Assembly: GCA_015066845.1 (NCBI GenBank)
Contig: SVNO01000012.1
Location: 1-39,720, forward strand
Length of the DNA: 39,720 nucleotides
Direction: 5' to 3'
Source: Ruminococcus sp.
Lineage (GTDB): Bacteria; Bacillota; Clostridia; Oscillospirales; Ruminococcaceae
The notes beneath the pieces are model-generated. The model did not search any database. It worked only from the letters and a program-made list of their open reading frames with translations, and had not been told where the DNA came from. Both the position numbers and the translations under genes were made by a program. This document shows, piece by piece, positions 7,916-17,295 of the stretch; within the stretch, counting starts at the first letter, position 1, and each line of letters begins with the position of its first letter.

Positions 7916-7969
7916 ATTATATACCTTTATTGTGATAGTTTCGTGATAACTTTTAGAACTTTTTGTTAA
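7916..7969 (-). promoter_or_regulatory. Activator-type promoter with four direct hexamer repeats (Pho-box-like)
   Basis: Minus strand, 5' to 3': TTAACA-N5-TTCTAA-N3-TTATCA-N5-CTATCA-N11-TATAAT, without a good -35. Hexamers repeated at about 11-base steps upstream of a -10 are typical of sites for OmpR/PhoB-family response regulators; the wording is close to the Bacillus PhoP box. Which regulator binds is not known. Confidence 0.45.
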
Positions 7970-7980
7970 CTTTTGAAAGG

Positions 7981-9399
7981 TTATCCCCGCATCAAGAACC
8001 AGAACACAGAACCCTCGCCAAGCTTGCTGTTGACTCCGTAATGGAACTCATGCATTTTGAGAATTGCTTTGACAATGGAAAGTCCCAGTCCCGTGCCGAC
8101 CACTTCGCGCTTGTGGTTCTCGCTGCGGTAATATTTGTCGAAAATACGCTGAATTTTGTCCTCCTCAATGCCCTTTCCAGTGTCGCGCACCTCAATGCGC
8201 ACACCCTCTGGGAGGTTGATTTGCCGGACGTAAACCATCTTGTCCTCACCTGTGTAGTTGATGGCATTGTTAATCAGATTGCAGATGACACGTTCGATCT
8301 GCGCTGGATCGCAGGTTACCTGCATCGGCTCATCGGGCGTGAAATGGATGTGATAGCCCATCTTTTCCGAAACACCCTTGTAGCGTTCAATGATGTCCGC
8401 TAACCTCGTGCGGATGTCGATTGTCTGCATTTCCGGCTTCATACTGCCGTTTTCAAATTTGGAGAGGTCTAAAATATCATTGACAAGTGCTGTCAGGCGG
8501 TCGGTTTCTTCAATAATGACCTGCAAATGTGCATTGCGCTTGACAGGATTGTCGCCGGACAGGTCGCGTATCATCTCCGCATATGCCTTGAGCATGGTCA
8601 GCGGTGTGCGCAGGTCGTGCGATACATTGGCGATCAGATCGCGCTGCATACTGTCCACGCGTGAGAGCTGCTGCTCGGCATAGGTCAGCGTCCTTGCCAG
8701 TTCATCTGCCTCCTGATAACTGCCGCCGATGAATTTCGTGTTGAAATCCCCGTGTGCCAGCCGATGGGCAGAATGGGTAATGCGCACGATCGGCACGGAC
8801 AGCCAGCTGGACAGCCAGAATGCAATCACCACGCCGATAATCAGCAGGAGAACGGTAATAAACATCAGCAGCCGCTTGATGATGCTGACGGCTGAACCGA
8901 CCGGCTGCAGCGGCGTATTCAAAAACAGATAGCCGTGCACTTGTGTGTTGTCATGCAGCACACAGCCAAGGACAAGGGTGTCCTGCCCGATGCGCTCATT
9001 GTACACGTTCATGCCAATTACACCGTCCGCATCATTTTGCAGCTTCATCATCAATGCGCCAAGATAACTGTGCGGCCCGTGCAGCAGGCATTTGTCGTCG
9101 AGGACATCGCATTCATACAGCGGTCTTTGCCGTTTGTCAAGCACTTCCACGCAAATCTGGTTTTCAAGGGATACTTGCGACAGATAGCGTTCAAAATCCT
9201 CATCATCGTAGGCTTCTATCAGAGAAATGGCGATTTTCTGGGTGTCGCGGATTTTGGAGGTATAGTAAAAGCTCTCCAGAAGCACGACCTCAAAGAACCA
9301 GAGGAGGGCAAAGACAATGACGGTAAAGAGAATGAATGCCAGACAGAGCCGTGCGCGCAGGCTGATCAGCCGTTTTTCCTTGTGCGGCTCATTCTTCAT
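7981..9399 (-). CDS. Sensor histidine kinase
   Basis: Membrane sensor kinase of about 472 residues. Segments in order: membrane helix (about 15-37), extracytoplasmic sensor domain of about 130 residues with no family I recognise, second membrane helix (about 175-200), HAMP, HisKA with the phospho-acceptor in ANVSHDLRTPL (His about 261), and HATPase with NLINNAINY, DTGKGI and VGTGLGLSI. It is translated after its response regulator; ATG 9399 overlaps the end of that gene by 11 bases, and an in-frame TTG at 9408 is an alternative start. The signal is unknown. The two small RNA units and a Pho-box-like site lie immediately downstream. Confidence 0.95.
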   Translation of the reverse strand: MKNEPHKEKRLISLRARLCLAFILFTVIVFALLWFFEVVLLESFYYTSKIRDTQKIAISLIEAYDDEDFERYLSQVSLENQICVEVLDKRQRPLYECDVLDDKCLLHGPHSYLGALMMKLQNDADGVIGMNVYNERIGQDTLVLGCVLHDNTQVHGYLFLNTPLQPVGSAVSIIKRLLMFITVLLLIIGVVIAFWLSSWLSVPIVRITHSAHRLAHGDFNTKFIGGSYQEADELARTLTYAEQQLSRVDSMQRDLIANVSHDLRTPLTMLKAYAEMIRDLSGDNPVKRNAHLQVIIEETDRLTALVNDILDLSKFENGSMKPEMQTIDIRTRLADIIERYKGVSEKMGYHIHFTPDEPMQVTCDPAQIERVICNLINNAINYTGEDKMVYVRQINLPEGVRIEVRDTGKGIEEDKIQRIFDKYYRSENHKREVVGTGLGLSIVKAILKMHEFHYGVNSKLGEGSVFWFLMRG

Positions 9400-10069
9400 C
9401 TGCTTCAAACTTGTAGCCCATACCGCGGAGCGTTACGATGAATTTACGGTATTCTCCAAGGCTGTTGCGCAGCATTTTGATATGTGTATCTACAGTACGG
9501 TCATCGCCGAAGAAATCATAACCCCATACTGCCTCCAGAAGCTTGTCACGCGTCAGTGCAAGGTTTGCATTGCGTACAAGGAAGAACAGCAGGTCATATT
9601 CCTTGGGTGTCATGGCAGCTTTCTGCCCGTTGACATATACTTCTCTGCCGGCAAGGTCGATTTCCAGTCCCTCGAACCGCATTTTATCACGAACAATGGG
9701 ATTTTCCATTGTACCGCGCTTGAGGACTGCCTTCACACGCGCCATCAGCTCCTTGGGAGAAAAGGGCTTGACCACATAGTCATCCACGCCGATTTCAAAA
9801 CCGAACAGCTTGTCGTATTCCTCGCCGCGCGCAGACAGCATAATAATGGGGGTATTGGAATGCTTGCGGATCTCCTTACTTGCCGAATAGCCGTCCAGTC
9901 GGGGCATCATGACATCCATGATGATCAGGTCGTACCGGTTCTCGCGGCATTTTTCAATTGCCTCCATACCGTTTTCGGCTTCTTCCACCACATATTCCTC
10001 AAATTCCGCATATTCTCTGACAACATTGCGGATGTTCGCTTCATCGTCCACAATCAAAAGCTTGCTCAT
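9389..10069 (-). CDS. OmpR/PhoB-family response regulator
   Basis: A 226-residue DNA-binding response regulator. Receiver domain: acidic pocket VDDEAN, phospho-acceptor Asp about 52 in IIMDVMMPRLDG, conserved Thr/Ser in IIMLSARG and Lys in VVKPFSPKEL. Winged-helix domain: MTPKEYDLLFFLVRN, LTRDKLLEAVWGYDF, DDRTVDTHIKMLR. The last residues (GYKFEADEE) are identical to those of the other regulator in this window (15074), suggesting a common ancestor. ATG 10069 follows an SD (GGAAG) at 6-8 bases. First gene of a two-gene operon with the sensor kinase. Confidence 0.96.
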   Translation of the reverse strand: MSKLLIVDDEANIRNVVREYAEFEEYVVEEAENGMEAIEKCRENRYDLIIMDVMMPRLDGYSASKEIRKHSNTPIIMLSARGEEYDKLFGFEIGVDDYVVKPFSPKELMARVKAVLKRGTMENPIVRDKMRFEGLEIDLAGREVYVNGQKAAMTPKEYDLLFFLVRNANLALTRDKLLEAVWGYDFFGDDRTVDTHIKMLRNSLGEYRKFIVTLRGMGYKFEADEE

Positions 10070-10163
10070 AGCAGCACTTCCTTTCTGTTCCGGTTCATGG
10101 TCATTCTATCGCAGGCTGCACCGCATGGGGAGTGCCTGACGGCTGCGCGGTATTGCCCACTTA

Positions 10164-10192
10164 TATTATACCAGACTTTCCTCTATAATACA
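10164..10192 (-). promoter_or_regulatory. Promoter of the response regulator/kinase operon
   Basis: Minus strand TTGTAT (10187-10192), 17 bases, TATAAT (10164-10169). Confidence 0.7.
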
Positions 10193-10253
10193 ATACTTTC
10201 GTGATGGATTTGTGAAGATTCTGCCAAAATTCGTTGTATTTTTAGCCATTGCC

Positions 10254-10583
10254 CTAACGCTGCCGCGTCAGCTGCTCCAGAAAAAGCTCCACCTTTCCCT
10301 TGTTGCGTTCGGACAGCTTGCGGTAATTGCGTACAAGCGTCATTTCTTCCGGTGAAAGTCCGCCGTACTGTCCCATCTGCTTGGTATTGGTGCGCCCTGC
10401 GATGTAGTCAATGCTGACATGGTAGAATTCCGCCAGCATCAGCGCAAAATCCAATGGAACAGTATGCTTCCCCTGCTCGTAATTGGTATAGGTCGTTTTG
10501 TGCATTTGCAGTTTTCCTGCAAGCTCTTTCTGCGTCAGATCCATATCCTCCCGCAAATCCCTGATCCTCTGATAAAATTTCAT
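10254..10583 (-). CDS. XRE-family helix-turn-helix regulator
   Basis: A small cytoplasmic DNA-binding protein, about 109 residues. The Cro/CI-type HTH is plain: IRDLREDMDLTQKELAGKLQ and TYTNYEQGKHTVPLDFALML, followed by FYHVSIDYIAGRT, the usual third helix end. The C-terminal part (about 40 residues) is helical with no recognised ligand domain. Start is uncertain: ATG 10595 abuts AAGG, and ATG 10583 is 12 bases from it; 10583 gives MKFYQRIRDLRE, the common family N-terminus. A perfect 16-base palindrome in the 5' region and a divergent sRNA promoter suggest autoregulation and possible control of the sRNA. Confidence 0.88.
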   Translation of the reverse strand: MKFYQRIRDLREDMDLTQKELAGKLQMHKTTYTNYEQGKHTVPLDFALMLAEFYHVSIDYIAGRTNTKQMGQYGGLSPEEMTLVRNYRKLSERNKGKVELFLEQLTRQR

Positions 10584-10605
10584 AAAGATCAGCATCCTTC
10601 CCTAT

Positions 10606-10621
10606 GCAGACAGTTGTCTGC
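10606..10621. promoter_or_regulatory. Palindromic operator candidate for the XRE regulator
   Basis: GCAGACAGTTGTCTGC, a perfect 7-2-7 palindrome between a TATAAT (minus, 10635-10640) and the XRE start. Position is that of an autorepressor site; it also lies 40 bases from the divergent sRNA -35. Confidence 0.6.
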
Positions 10622-10660
10622 TGTTCTCATAGGAATTATAACATAGTTGTTGTTTTAGTC

Positions 10661-10689
10661 TTGACAAAATACACGGAATCATGTATAAT
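10661..10689 (+). promoter_or_regulatory. Perfect consensus sigma-A promoter of sRNA-1
   Basis: TTGACA (10661-10666), 17 bases, TATAAT (10684-10689). Confidence 0.88.
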
Positions 10690-10695
10690 TGTAAC

Positions 10696-10793
10696 TGGTG
10701 ATACTTCGTTCATTGTATTACCCGAATGAGGATTGATTATTGAGGGCAACTGCACCGCATGGTAATGGGACATGCGGTGCAGCTTGTTTTTTT
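10696..10793 (+). ncRNA. Candidate small RNA (family 'GGTGATAC', copy 1)
   Basis: About 98 nt from a perfect promoter to a strong intrinsic terminator. The 5' end folds GGTGATAC-N10-GTATTACC (8 bp, one G-U). The 3' end is CTGCACCGCATG-N9-CATGCGGTGCAG (12 bp, 10750-10782) followed by CTTGTTTTTTT. No ORF longer than five codons. A second RNA candidate at 22140 has the same promoter-to-hairpin layout and 5' hairpin. It lies between the divergent XRE gene and enolase; its target is unknown. Confidence 0.65.
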
Positions 10794-10848
10794 GCCGGTA
10801 ATCGTATAAATCCGCACAGGCTGCGCACACTTCATATGTAAGCAGGTC

Positions 10849-10928
10849 GTGTTGACACTAAGCTTAACAGCACATCTTTTCGGCAAAATTTCTGCTCGAA
10901 AATCTGCGTATTATTTTAGTGTCAGCAC
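10849..10928. repeat. 80-bp inverted repeat element upstream of enolase
   Basis: GTGTTGACACTAA (10849-10861) and TTAGTGTCAGCAC (10916-10928) are inverted copies differing at one base, 54 bases apart. Nothing coding inside. Could be a tiny mobile element or a regulator site pair. The only promoter-like hexamer for enolase here is a weak TATTAT at 10909-10914. Confidence 0.5.
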
Positions 10929-10944
10929 TCCCTGATTTTTCAAG

Positions 10945-11015
10945 GGGCAATACCGCACAAAGAACAGTGCATCTGCTTAAGATTCGCTGTAGATTTTTCG
11001 TCAGCGGTATTGCCC
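10945..11015. repeat. Dispersed hairpin element directly before enolase
   Basis: GGGCAATACCGC (10945-10956) pairs perfectly with GCGGTATTGCCC (11004-11015). The left arm and following bases recur at 21444-21472, where the element is split by a MITE-like insertion; short pieces (GCGGTATTG) recur near 10147, 31606 and 35650. The element ends 19 bases before the enolase ATG, so it is in the mRNA leader. Confidence 0.65.
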
Positions 11016-11033
11016 AAGCAAAGGAGCAAGCCT

Positions 11034-12296
11034 ATGAAAATTATCAGAGTAACCGGCAGACAGATTCTCGATTCCAGAGGCAACCCCACCGTAGAAGCGG
11101 AGGTGCTGCTTGCGGATGGCACACTTGGCCGCGGTGCTTCCCCCAGCGGTGCATCCACGGGCGCGTATGAAGCGCACGAGCTGCGTGACGGGGACAAGAA
11201 GCAGTTCGGGGGCAAGGGCGTTTCTAAGGCGGTGGCAGCAATCAACACCCACATTGCCAAAGCCATCTGCGGCATGGACGCGGATGACCTGTACGCGGTG
11301 GACGCTGCCATGTGTCATGCGGACGGTACGGAAAACAAGTCGAAATTCGGTGCAAATGCAATTCTCGCCGTGTCCATTGCCTGTGTACAGGCAGCAGCGG
11401 CATCCCATGGAATGCCCCTGTTCCGGTATCTTGGCGGTGTCAGCGGCAGAGTCATGCCCATTCCGATGATGAACATCCTCAACGGCGGCGCACACGCGGC
11501 AAACAATCTGGACGTGCAGGAATTCATGATTATGCCCGTGGGTGCTTGTTGTTTTTCGGAGGGGCTGCGCTGGTGCACGGAGGTCTACCACTGTCTTGCA
11601 GCATTGCTCAGGGAGCGCGGCTGTACAACGGCAGTCGGGGATGAGGGTGGTTTTGCGCCCGACCTTGCAGATGATGAAGCAGCAATCGGGCTGATTCTCG
11701 AAGCAATTGCCCGTGCAGGCTACCGTGCCGGAGAGGATTTCCGCATTGCACTGGACGCGGCGGCAAGTGAATGGAAAAAGGACAAGAAATCAGCATATTA
11801 TGTGATGCCAAAATCCGGAAAGCAGTTCAGCACGGACGCGCTGATTGCGCATTGGACAATGCTCGTGGAGAAGTACCCCATCATTTCCATTGAGGATGCA
11901 CTGGACGAGGAGGACTGGGACGGCTGGCGCAAGCTGACGGCAACGCTCGGCGGCAGGATCCAGCTTGTCGGGGATGATTTATTCGTCACGAACACCGACC
12001 GTCTGGAGCGCGGTATTGCGGAGCATTCGGGCAATGCCATTCTCATCAAGCCCAACCAGATCGGTACGATTTCCGAAACGCTTGATGCCATCCGCACGGC
12101 AAGACGTTCGGGCTTTGCCACGGTCATTTCCCATCGTTCAGGCGAAACGGAGGATACCACCATTGCCGACCTTGCAGTTGCACTCAATGCCGGACAAATC
12201 AAGACCGGCGCACCGTGCAGAACGGAGAGAACGGCGAAATATAACCGGCTGCTGCGAATCGAGGAGCTTGTGGGCGGATGCTGCTGTAACAGTTGA
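11034..12296 (+). CDS. eno: Enolase (phosphopyruvate hydratase)
   Basis: Converts 2-phosphoglycerate to phosphoenolpyruvate. 420 residues, family length about 430. Visible elements: [30 protein letters not shown] (mobile loop), [10 protein letters not shown] with the catalytic Glu, metal ligands in [26 protein letters not shown] and [10 protein letters not shown], the catalytic Lys in [10 protein letters not shown], and [17 protein letters not shown] plus QIKTGAP. ATG 11034 has AAAGGAG 7 bases upstream; an in-frame ATG at 11010 lies inside the hairpin repeat and lacks an SD. Codon use is ordinary (many GCG, CGC, ACG) rather than that of a highly expressed glycolytic gene, and the C-terminus ends in a Cys run (CCCNS), so it may be a second enolase. 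Confidence 0.95.
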   Translation: MKIIRVTGRQILDSRGNPTVEAEVLLADGTLGRGASPSGASTGAYEAHELRDGDKKQFGGKGVSKAVAAINTHIAKAICGMDADDLYAVDAAMCHADGTENKSKFGANAILAVSIACVQAAAASHGMPLFRYLGGVSGRVMPIPMMNILNGGAHAANNLDVQEFMIMPVGACCFSEGLRWCTEVYHCLAALLRERGCTTAVGDEGGFAPDLADDEAAIGLILEAIARAGYRAGEDFRIALDAAASEWKKDKKSAYYVMPKSGKQFSTDALIAHWTMLVEKYPIISIEDALDEEDWDGWRKLTATLGGRIQLVGDDLFVTNTDRLERGIAEHSGNAILIKPNQIGTISETLDAIRTARRSGFATVISHRSGETEDTTIADLAVALNAGQIKTGAPCRTERTAKYNRLLRIEELVGGCCCNS

Positions 12297-12315
12297 CTGC
12301 GGAGCAGCAAGAGAA

Positions 12316-12342
12316 AAAAGGACGGCAATTCGCCGTCCTTTT
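12316..12342 (+). terminator. Enolase terminator
   Basis: AAAGGACGGC-AATTC-GCCGTCCTTTT, a 7-bp G/C stem extended by A/T pairs, 20 bases after the stop. Confidence 0.88.
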
Positions 12343-12400
12343 ATCATTATCAATAGCTTTGCGCCGCTTAGCAGCATACTTTCGCTGCCGCTAAACTCCC

Positions 12401-12696
12401 CCACGCGAATCATCAGCGCAGCTTTGCGCCGCTTGCCGCAGGCAAAAGGCGCATTGCGGTATAGTGCATCCTCGCCGCGAGTTGGAAATGTTCCTCACCA
12501 GAAAAACCATCCACGCGAAACACCAGCGCGGGTTCCGCGCCCCACGCGAATCATCAGCGCGGATTCCGCGCTTACTTTCAATAGCGATGACGCTCTGCTT
12601 GCAAGCGTCATGCGGTGCAGTGCACCCTCGCCGCGAGTTGGAAATGTTCCTCACCAGAAAAACCATCCACGCGAAACACCAGCGCGGGTTCCGCGC
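12401..12696. repeat. Short interspersed 30-base unit, four copies
   Basis: Unit CCACGCGAAwCAyCAGCGCr, extended by rrTTCCGCGC, occurs at 12401-12430 (most diverged tail), 12511-12540, 12542-12571 and 12667-12696, and once more at 7541-7570. Internal CGCG...CGCG pairs allow hairpins. No ORF of merit lies here. Confidence 0.75.
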
Positions 12697-12713
12697 CCGC
12701 GCGGATTCCGCGC

Positions 12714-12716
<3 letters not shown>
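12456..12716. repeat. Imperfect tandem duplication next to the groEL stop
   Basis: Bases 12456-12573 and 12612-12716 are near-identical copies (shared core from CTCGCCGCGAGTTGGAAATG through the 30-base unit); the second lacks about 14 bases. The second copy runs into the groEL stop codon (12714-12716). Because groEL is on the minus strand the repeat forms its 3' untranslated region. Confidence 0.8.
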
Positions 12717-14351
<1,635 letters not shown>

Positions 14352-14396
14352 TCACCTTTCTTGCGTATAGTCAACTATACAATGTATGTTTCTCTG

Positions 14397-14690
<294 letters not shown>

Positions 14691-14737
14691 CTATTCCTCC
14701 TTGTACAATTTGTTCCTTTCTGTCCCTTTCTCAGGGT

Positions 14738-14764
14738 TTAGCACTCTTACAAGCAGAGTGCTAA
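14738..14764. promoter_or_regulatory. CIRCE operator (HrcA site)
   Basis: TTAGCACTC-N9-GAGTGCTAA, a perfect match to the CIRCE consensus, immediately downstream of the groESL promoter. Implies repression by HrcA and heat induction. Confidence 0.98.
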
Positions 14765-14772
14765 CACTTACT

Positions 14773-14800
14773 ATTTTATCAGCTTTACAGGAAAAATCAA
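14773..14800 (-). promoter_or_regulatory. groESL promoter
   Basis: Minus strand TTGATT (14795-14800), 16 bases, TAAAAT (14773-14778), leading into CIRCE. Confidence 0.8.
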
Positions 14801-14929
14801 GTGTATTTTGGAAGTTTTTTTAATTTTTGTAGCATTGCACAATTTTGTGGAAAATCCTATGGCAATCATCACACTTTATCATAGAACTCTTTTCTGCCCT
14901 TCCTGTTGGAATTTACAAAACACACATCA

Positions 14930-14976
14930 TTTATTCATCATTTGTTCACGGTTAAAACGTTCAAATCATGTATAAT
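14930..14976 (+). promoter_or_regulatory. Promoter region of the second two-component operon
   Basis: TATAAT at 14971-14976 without a good -35. Upstream are TTCATC, TTCACG (11 bases apart) and TTCAAA, a loose series of repeats that could be regulator sites. Weak evidence. Confidence 0.4.
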
Positions 14977-15073
14977 TATTATGAGTCATTTTAATTATTT
15001 GTAAACAAGCACTGCCGTGAAACTACTGGAAACGGCAGTACGAAACAAATTCAATGAGAGGAGTAAAAATATT

Positions 15074-15769
15074 ATGGCACTTGAAAAAGTACTGGTTGTA
15101 GATGACGATCAGAATATCTGTGACCTTTTAAGAATGTATCTGGAAAAGGAAGGCTACAGTGTCATCATTTCCAATGACGGCAAAGAAGCAGTGGCGAAAT
15201 TCAACGCACTCAATCCCGACATTGTACTGCTGGACATTATGCTGCCATCTCTGGACGGCAGACAGGTATGCCGTGAGATCCGCAAGAATTCCAATGTTCC
15301 GATTATCATGATTTCCGCAAAGAACGAAACCTTTGACAAGGTACTCGGTCTGGAGCTGGGTGCGGATGACTATATCTCCAAGCCCTTTGACACCAAGGAG
15401 GTCATTGCGCGTATCAAGGCAATTGCAAGACGCATGGGTTCTAATTCCTCCGAGCCGGAAACCAAGGAAGTACGCTATGACAAGCTTGTGGTAAATATGA
15501 CGCGTTATGAACTGCGCGTCAATGACAAGGTACTGGACACACCGCCCAAGGAGCTGGAGCTTCTGTTCTATCTTGCGTCCAATCCGAACCATGTTTACAC
15601 CCGTGACCAGCTTCTGGACGAAGTATGGGGCTTTGAATACTACGGTGATTCCCGCACCATTGACGTGCATATCAAGCGGCTGCGTGAGAAATTGCAGGAT
15701 GTATCACCGCACTGGGCACTGAAAACGGTCTGGGGTGTCGGCTATAAATTTGAGGCGGACGAGGAATAA
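15074..15769 (+). CDS. OmpR/PhoB-family response regulator
   Basis: A 231-residue regulator with receiver domain (VVDDDQN, phospho-acceptor Asp about 54 in VLLDIMLPSLDG, MISAKNE, ISKPFDTKEV) and winged helix (TPPKELELLFYLASNP, TRDQLLDEVWGFEYYGDSRT, HIKRLREKL). ATG 15074 has GAGAGGAG 10 bases upstream; an earlier in-frame ATG at 15017 has no SD. It begins a cluster with a histidine kinase and HtrA, the same neighbours seen for secretion-stress systems of the CssRS kind, so control of htrA is a reasonable inference. Confidence 0.95.
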   Translation: MALEKVLVVDDDQNICDLLRMYLEKEGYSVIISNDGKEAVAKFNALNPDIVLLDIMLPSLDGRQVCREIRKNSNVPIIMISAKNETFDKVLGLELGADDYISKPFDTKEVIARIKAIARRMGSNSSEPETKEVRYDKLVVNMTRYELRVNDKVLDTPPKELELLFYLASNPNHVYTRDQLLDEVWGFEYYGDSRTIDVHIKRLREKLQDVSPHWALKTVWGVGYKFEADEE

Positions 15770-15802
15770 TTCCGCAAATCCGCTACAGGGCAGGAGTTAG
15801 CA

Positions 15803-17239
15803 TTGAAAAATAAAACGACAAAGAAGGACATCAGCAAGCTTTCCAAGGGCTATCTGCGTCTTTCGCAGATTCTGCTGTTCTGCGGCATTCTGCTGACCGG
15901 TCTTGTCATGGTATGCAGTACCATCAACACCTACGCCAATTCTGCAAAAAAAACATTCCAGACAAACTGTACCGCGCTGATTGCCAATATTCAGGAAGGC
16001 TATGGAAACAAGTACTGGATTCCCAATGAGCAAATCACCAGTCTGCTGCAAACGGCAGAGCAGGAATACGACTATCTGGTGTACCTGTACGATGAAAACG
16101 GGGATGAGATCTATCCTCACCAGAAGGGAATGGGAAAACCCCTTGCACCTTCCGTCAAGCCCATGCTGCGCAACGATGTTTTCATGGAGATTGGCTATTA
16201 TTCGGATAAACCAGACCAGCCGGAGCTTTGCTGTGCCATGCAGTTTGACCTGCGTTCCACAGAGGGCACGGATGACAGATTCTATCTGGCAGCCGTCAGC
16301 AAGGCGGGCAATCTGGTCAGCTATGCAACGCGGCTTGCCGTGCAGCTGGTTATCAGCATGGTGCTGTCCATGATGCTGTTCATGCTGCTGTTCCGGATTG
16401 GTGCAAGCAGACTTGACCGGCAGTTTGAAAAGCTCAACGCGGTGGTGGAGCAGTATGCAGAGGGTGAATTTTCGGCGCGTGTGGAAATTCCGGAGCAGAA
16501 CGAGCTGTATCCATTCGGCTGTACGCTCAACCGTATGGCAGAATTCATTGAACAGAACGAAACCACGCGTAAAAATTTCGTGGCGAACGTATCCCATGAG
16601 CTGCGCACCCCGATGACGACCATCGGCGGCTTTGCGGACGGCATTCTGGACGGTACGATTCCGCCGGAGCAGCATGAGAAATACACGCGCATTATTGCCG
16701 ATGAAATTCACCGGCTGCGGACGCTTGTCAATTCCATGCTGAATCTGTCGAAATTTGAAGCCGGCGAAATGCAGCTGCGCCTCAAGCAGTTCGATGTCGG
16801 ACAGCTTCTGATCAAGACGGTACTGATGTTTGAGAAGCGCATCACGGAAAAGAATGTTGAAGTAGAGGGACTTGAGAGCAGTTCCCTGCAATTGCTTGCC
16901 GATGAAGATCTGCTTTTTCAGGTGTTTTATAACCTGATTGAGAACGCGGTAAAATTCGTCAACAAGGATGGAATTATCAGTTTCGACGTGCATAAGGAAA
17001 ATGATACGGCATACATTCTTGTAAAGAACACCGGCGAGGGATTGTCGGATGATGAGCTGACCAAGGTCTTTGACCGTTTCTATAAAACGGATGCTTCACG
17101 CAGTAAGGACAAAACCGGACTGGGACTGGGACTTTCCATCGCAAGGAAGATTGTACATCTCCATGAGGGACATATTGTTGTCAAGAGTGTGCAGGGAGAG
17201 TACACGGCATTTGAAATTCAGCTTCCCATCAAGGGATAG
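15803..17239 (+). CDS. Sensor histidine kinase
   Basis: 478 residues, started by TTG at 15803: AGGAG lies 6 bases upstream and no ATG is available before residue 36. Membrane helices at about 22-40 and 178-198 enclose a ~135-residue extracytoplasmic domain; then HAMP (RLDRQFEKLNAVVEQYAEGE), HisKA with His about 265 in ANVSHELRTPMTT, and HATPase motifs NLIENAVKF, NTGEGLSDDE and KTGLGLGLSI. Separated from its response regulator by 33 bases. Partner of that regulator; signal unknown, with envelope or secretion stress suggested by the following htrA gene. Confidence 0.95.
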   Translation: MKNKTTKKDISKLSKGYLRLSQILLFCGILLTGLVMVCSTINTYANSAKKTFQTNCTALIANIQEGYGNKYWIPNEQITSLLQTAEQEYDYLVYLYDENGDEIYPHQKGMGKPLAPSVKPMLRNDVFMEIGYYSDKPDQPELCCAMQFDLRSTEGTDDRFYLAAVSKAGNLVSYATRLAVQLVISMVLSMMLFMLLFRIGASRLDRQFEKLNAVVEQYAEGEFSARVEIPEQNELYPFGCTLNRMAEFIEQNETTRKNFVANVSHELRTPMTTIGGFADGILDGTIPPEQHEKYTRIIADEIHRLRTLVNSMLNLSKFEAGEMQLRLKQFDVGQLLIKTVLMFEKRITEKNVEVEGLESSSLQLLADEDLLFQVFYNLIENAVKFVNKDGIISFDVHKENDTAYILVKNTGEGLSDDELTKVFDRFYKTDASRSKDKTGLGLGLSIARKIVHLHEGHIVVKSVQGEYTAFEIQLPIKG

Positions 17240-17244
17240 CATGG

Positions 17245-17268
17245 ATGGGACCGCAATTCCGGCGGTCC
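17245..17268 (+). terminator. Terminator/attenuator between kinase and htrA
   Basis: TGGGACCGC-AATTCCG-GCGGTCCCA followed by TGATTTTT. Sits between the kinase stop and the htrA SD, so it may lower htrA expression from the upstream promoter. Confidence 0.7.
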
Positions 17269-17295
17269 CATGATTTTTCGGAAAGGATACGATAT

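Noticed and set aside
14930-14976. True PhoP box ahead of the second two-component operon
   Set aside because: Only two hexamers keep an 11-base step; too weak to name a regulator.
17245-17295. N-terminal extension of HtrA from ATG 17245
   Set aside because: The ATG is inside a terminator hairpin and has no SD; ATG 17296 has one.
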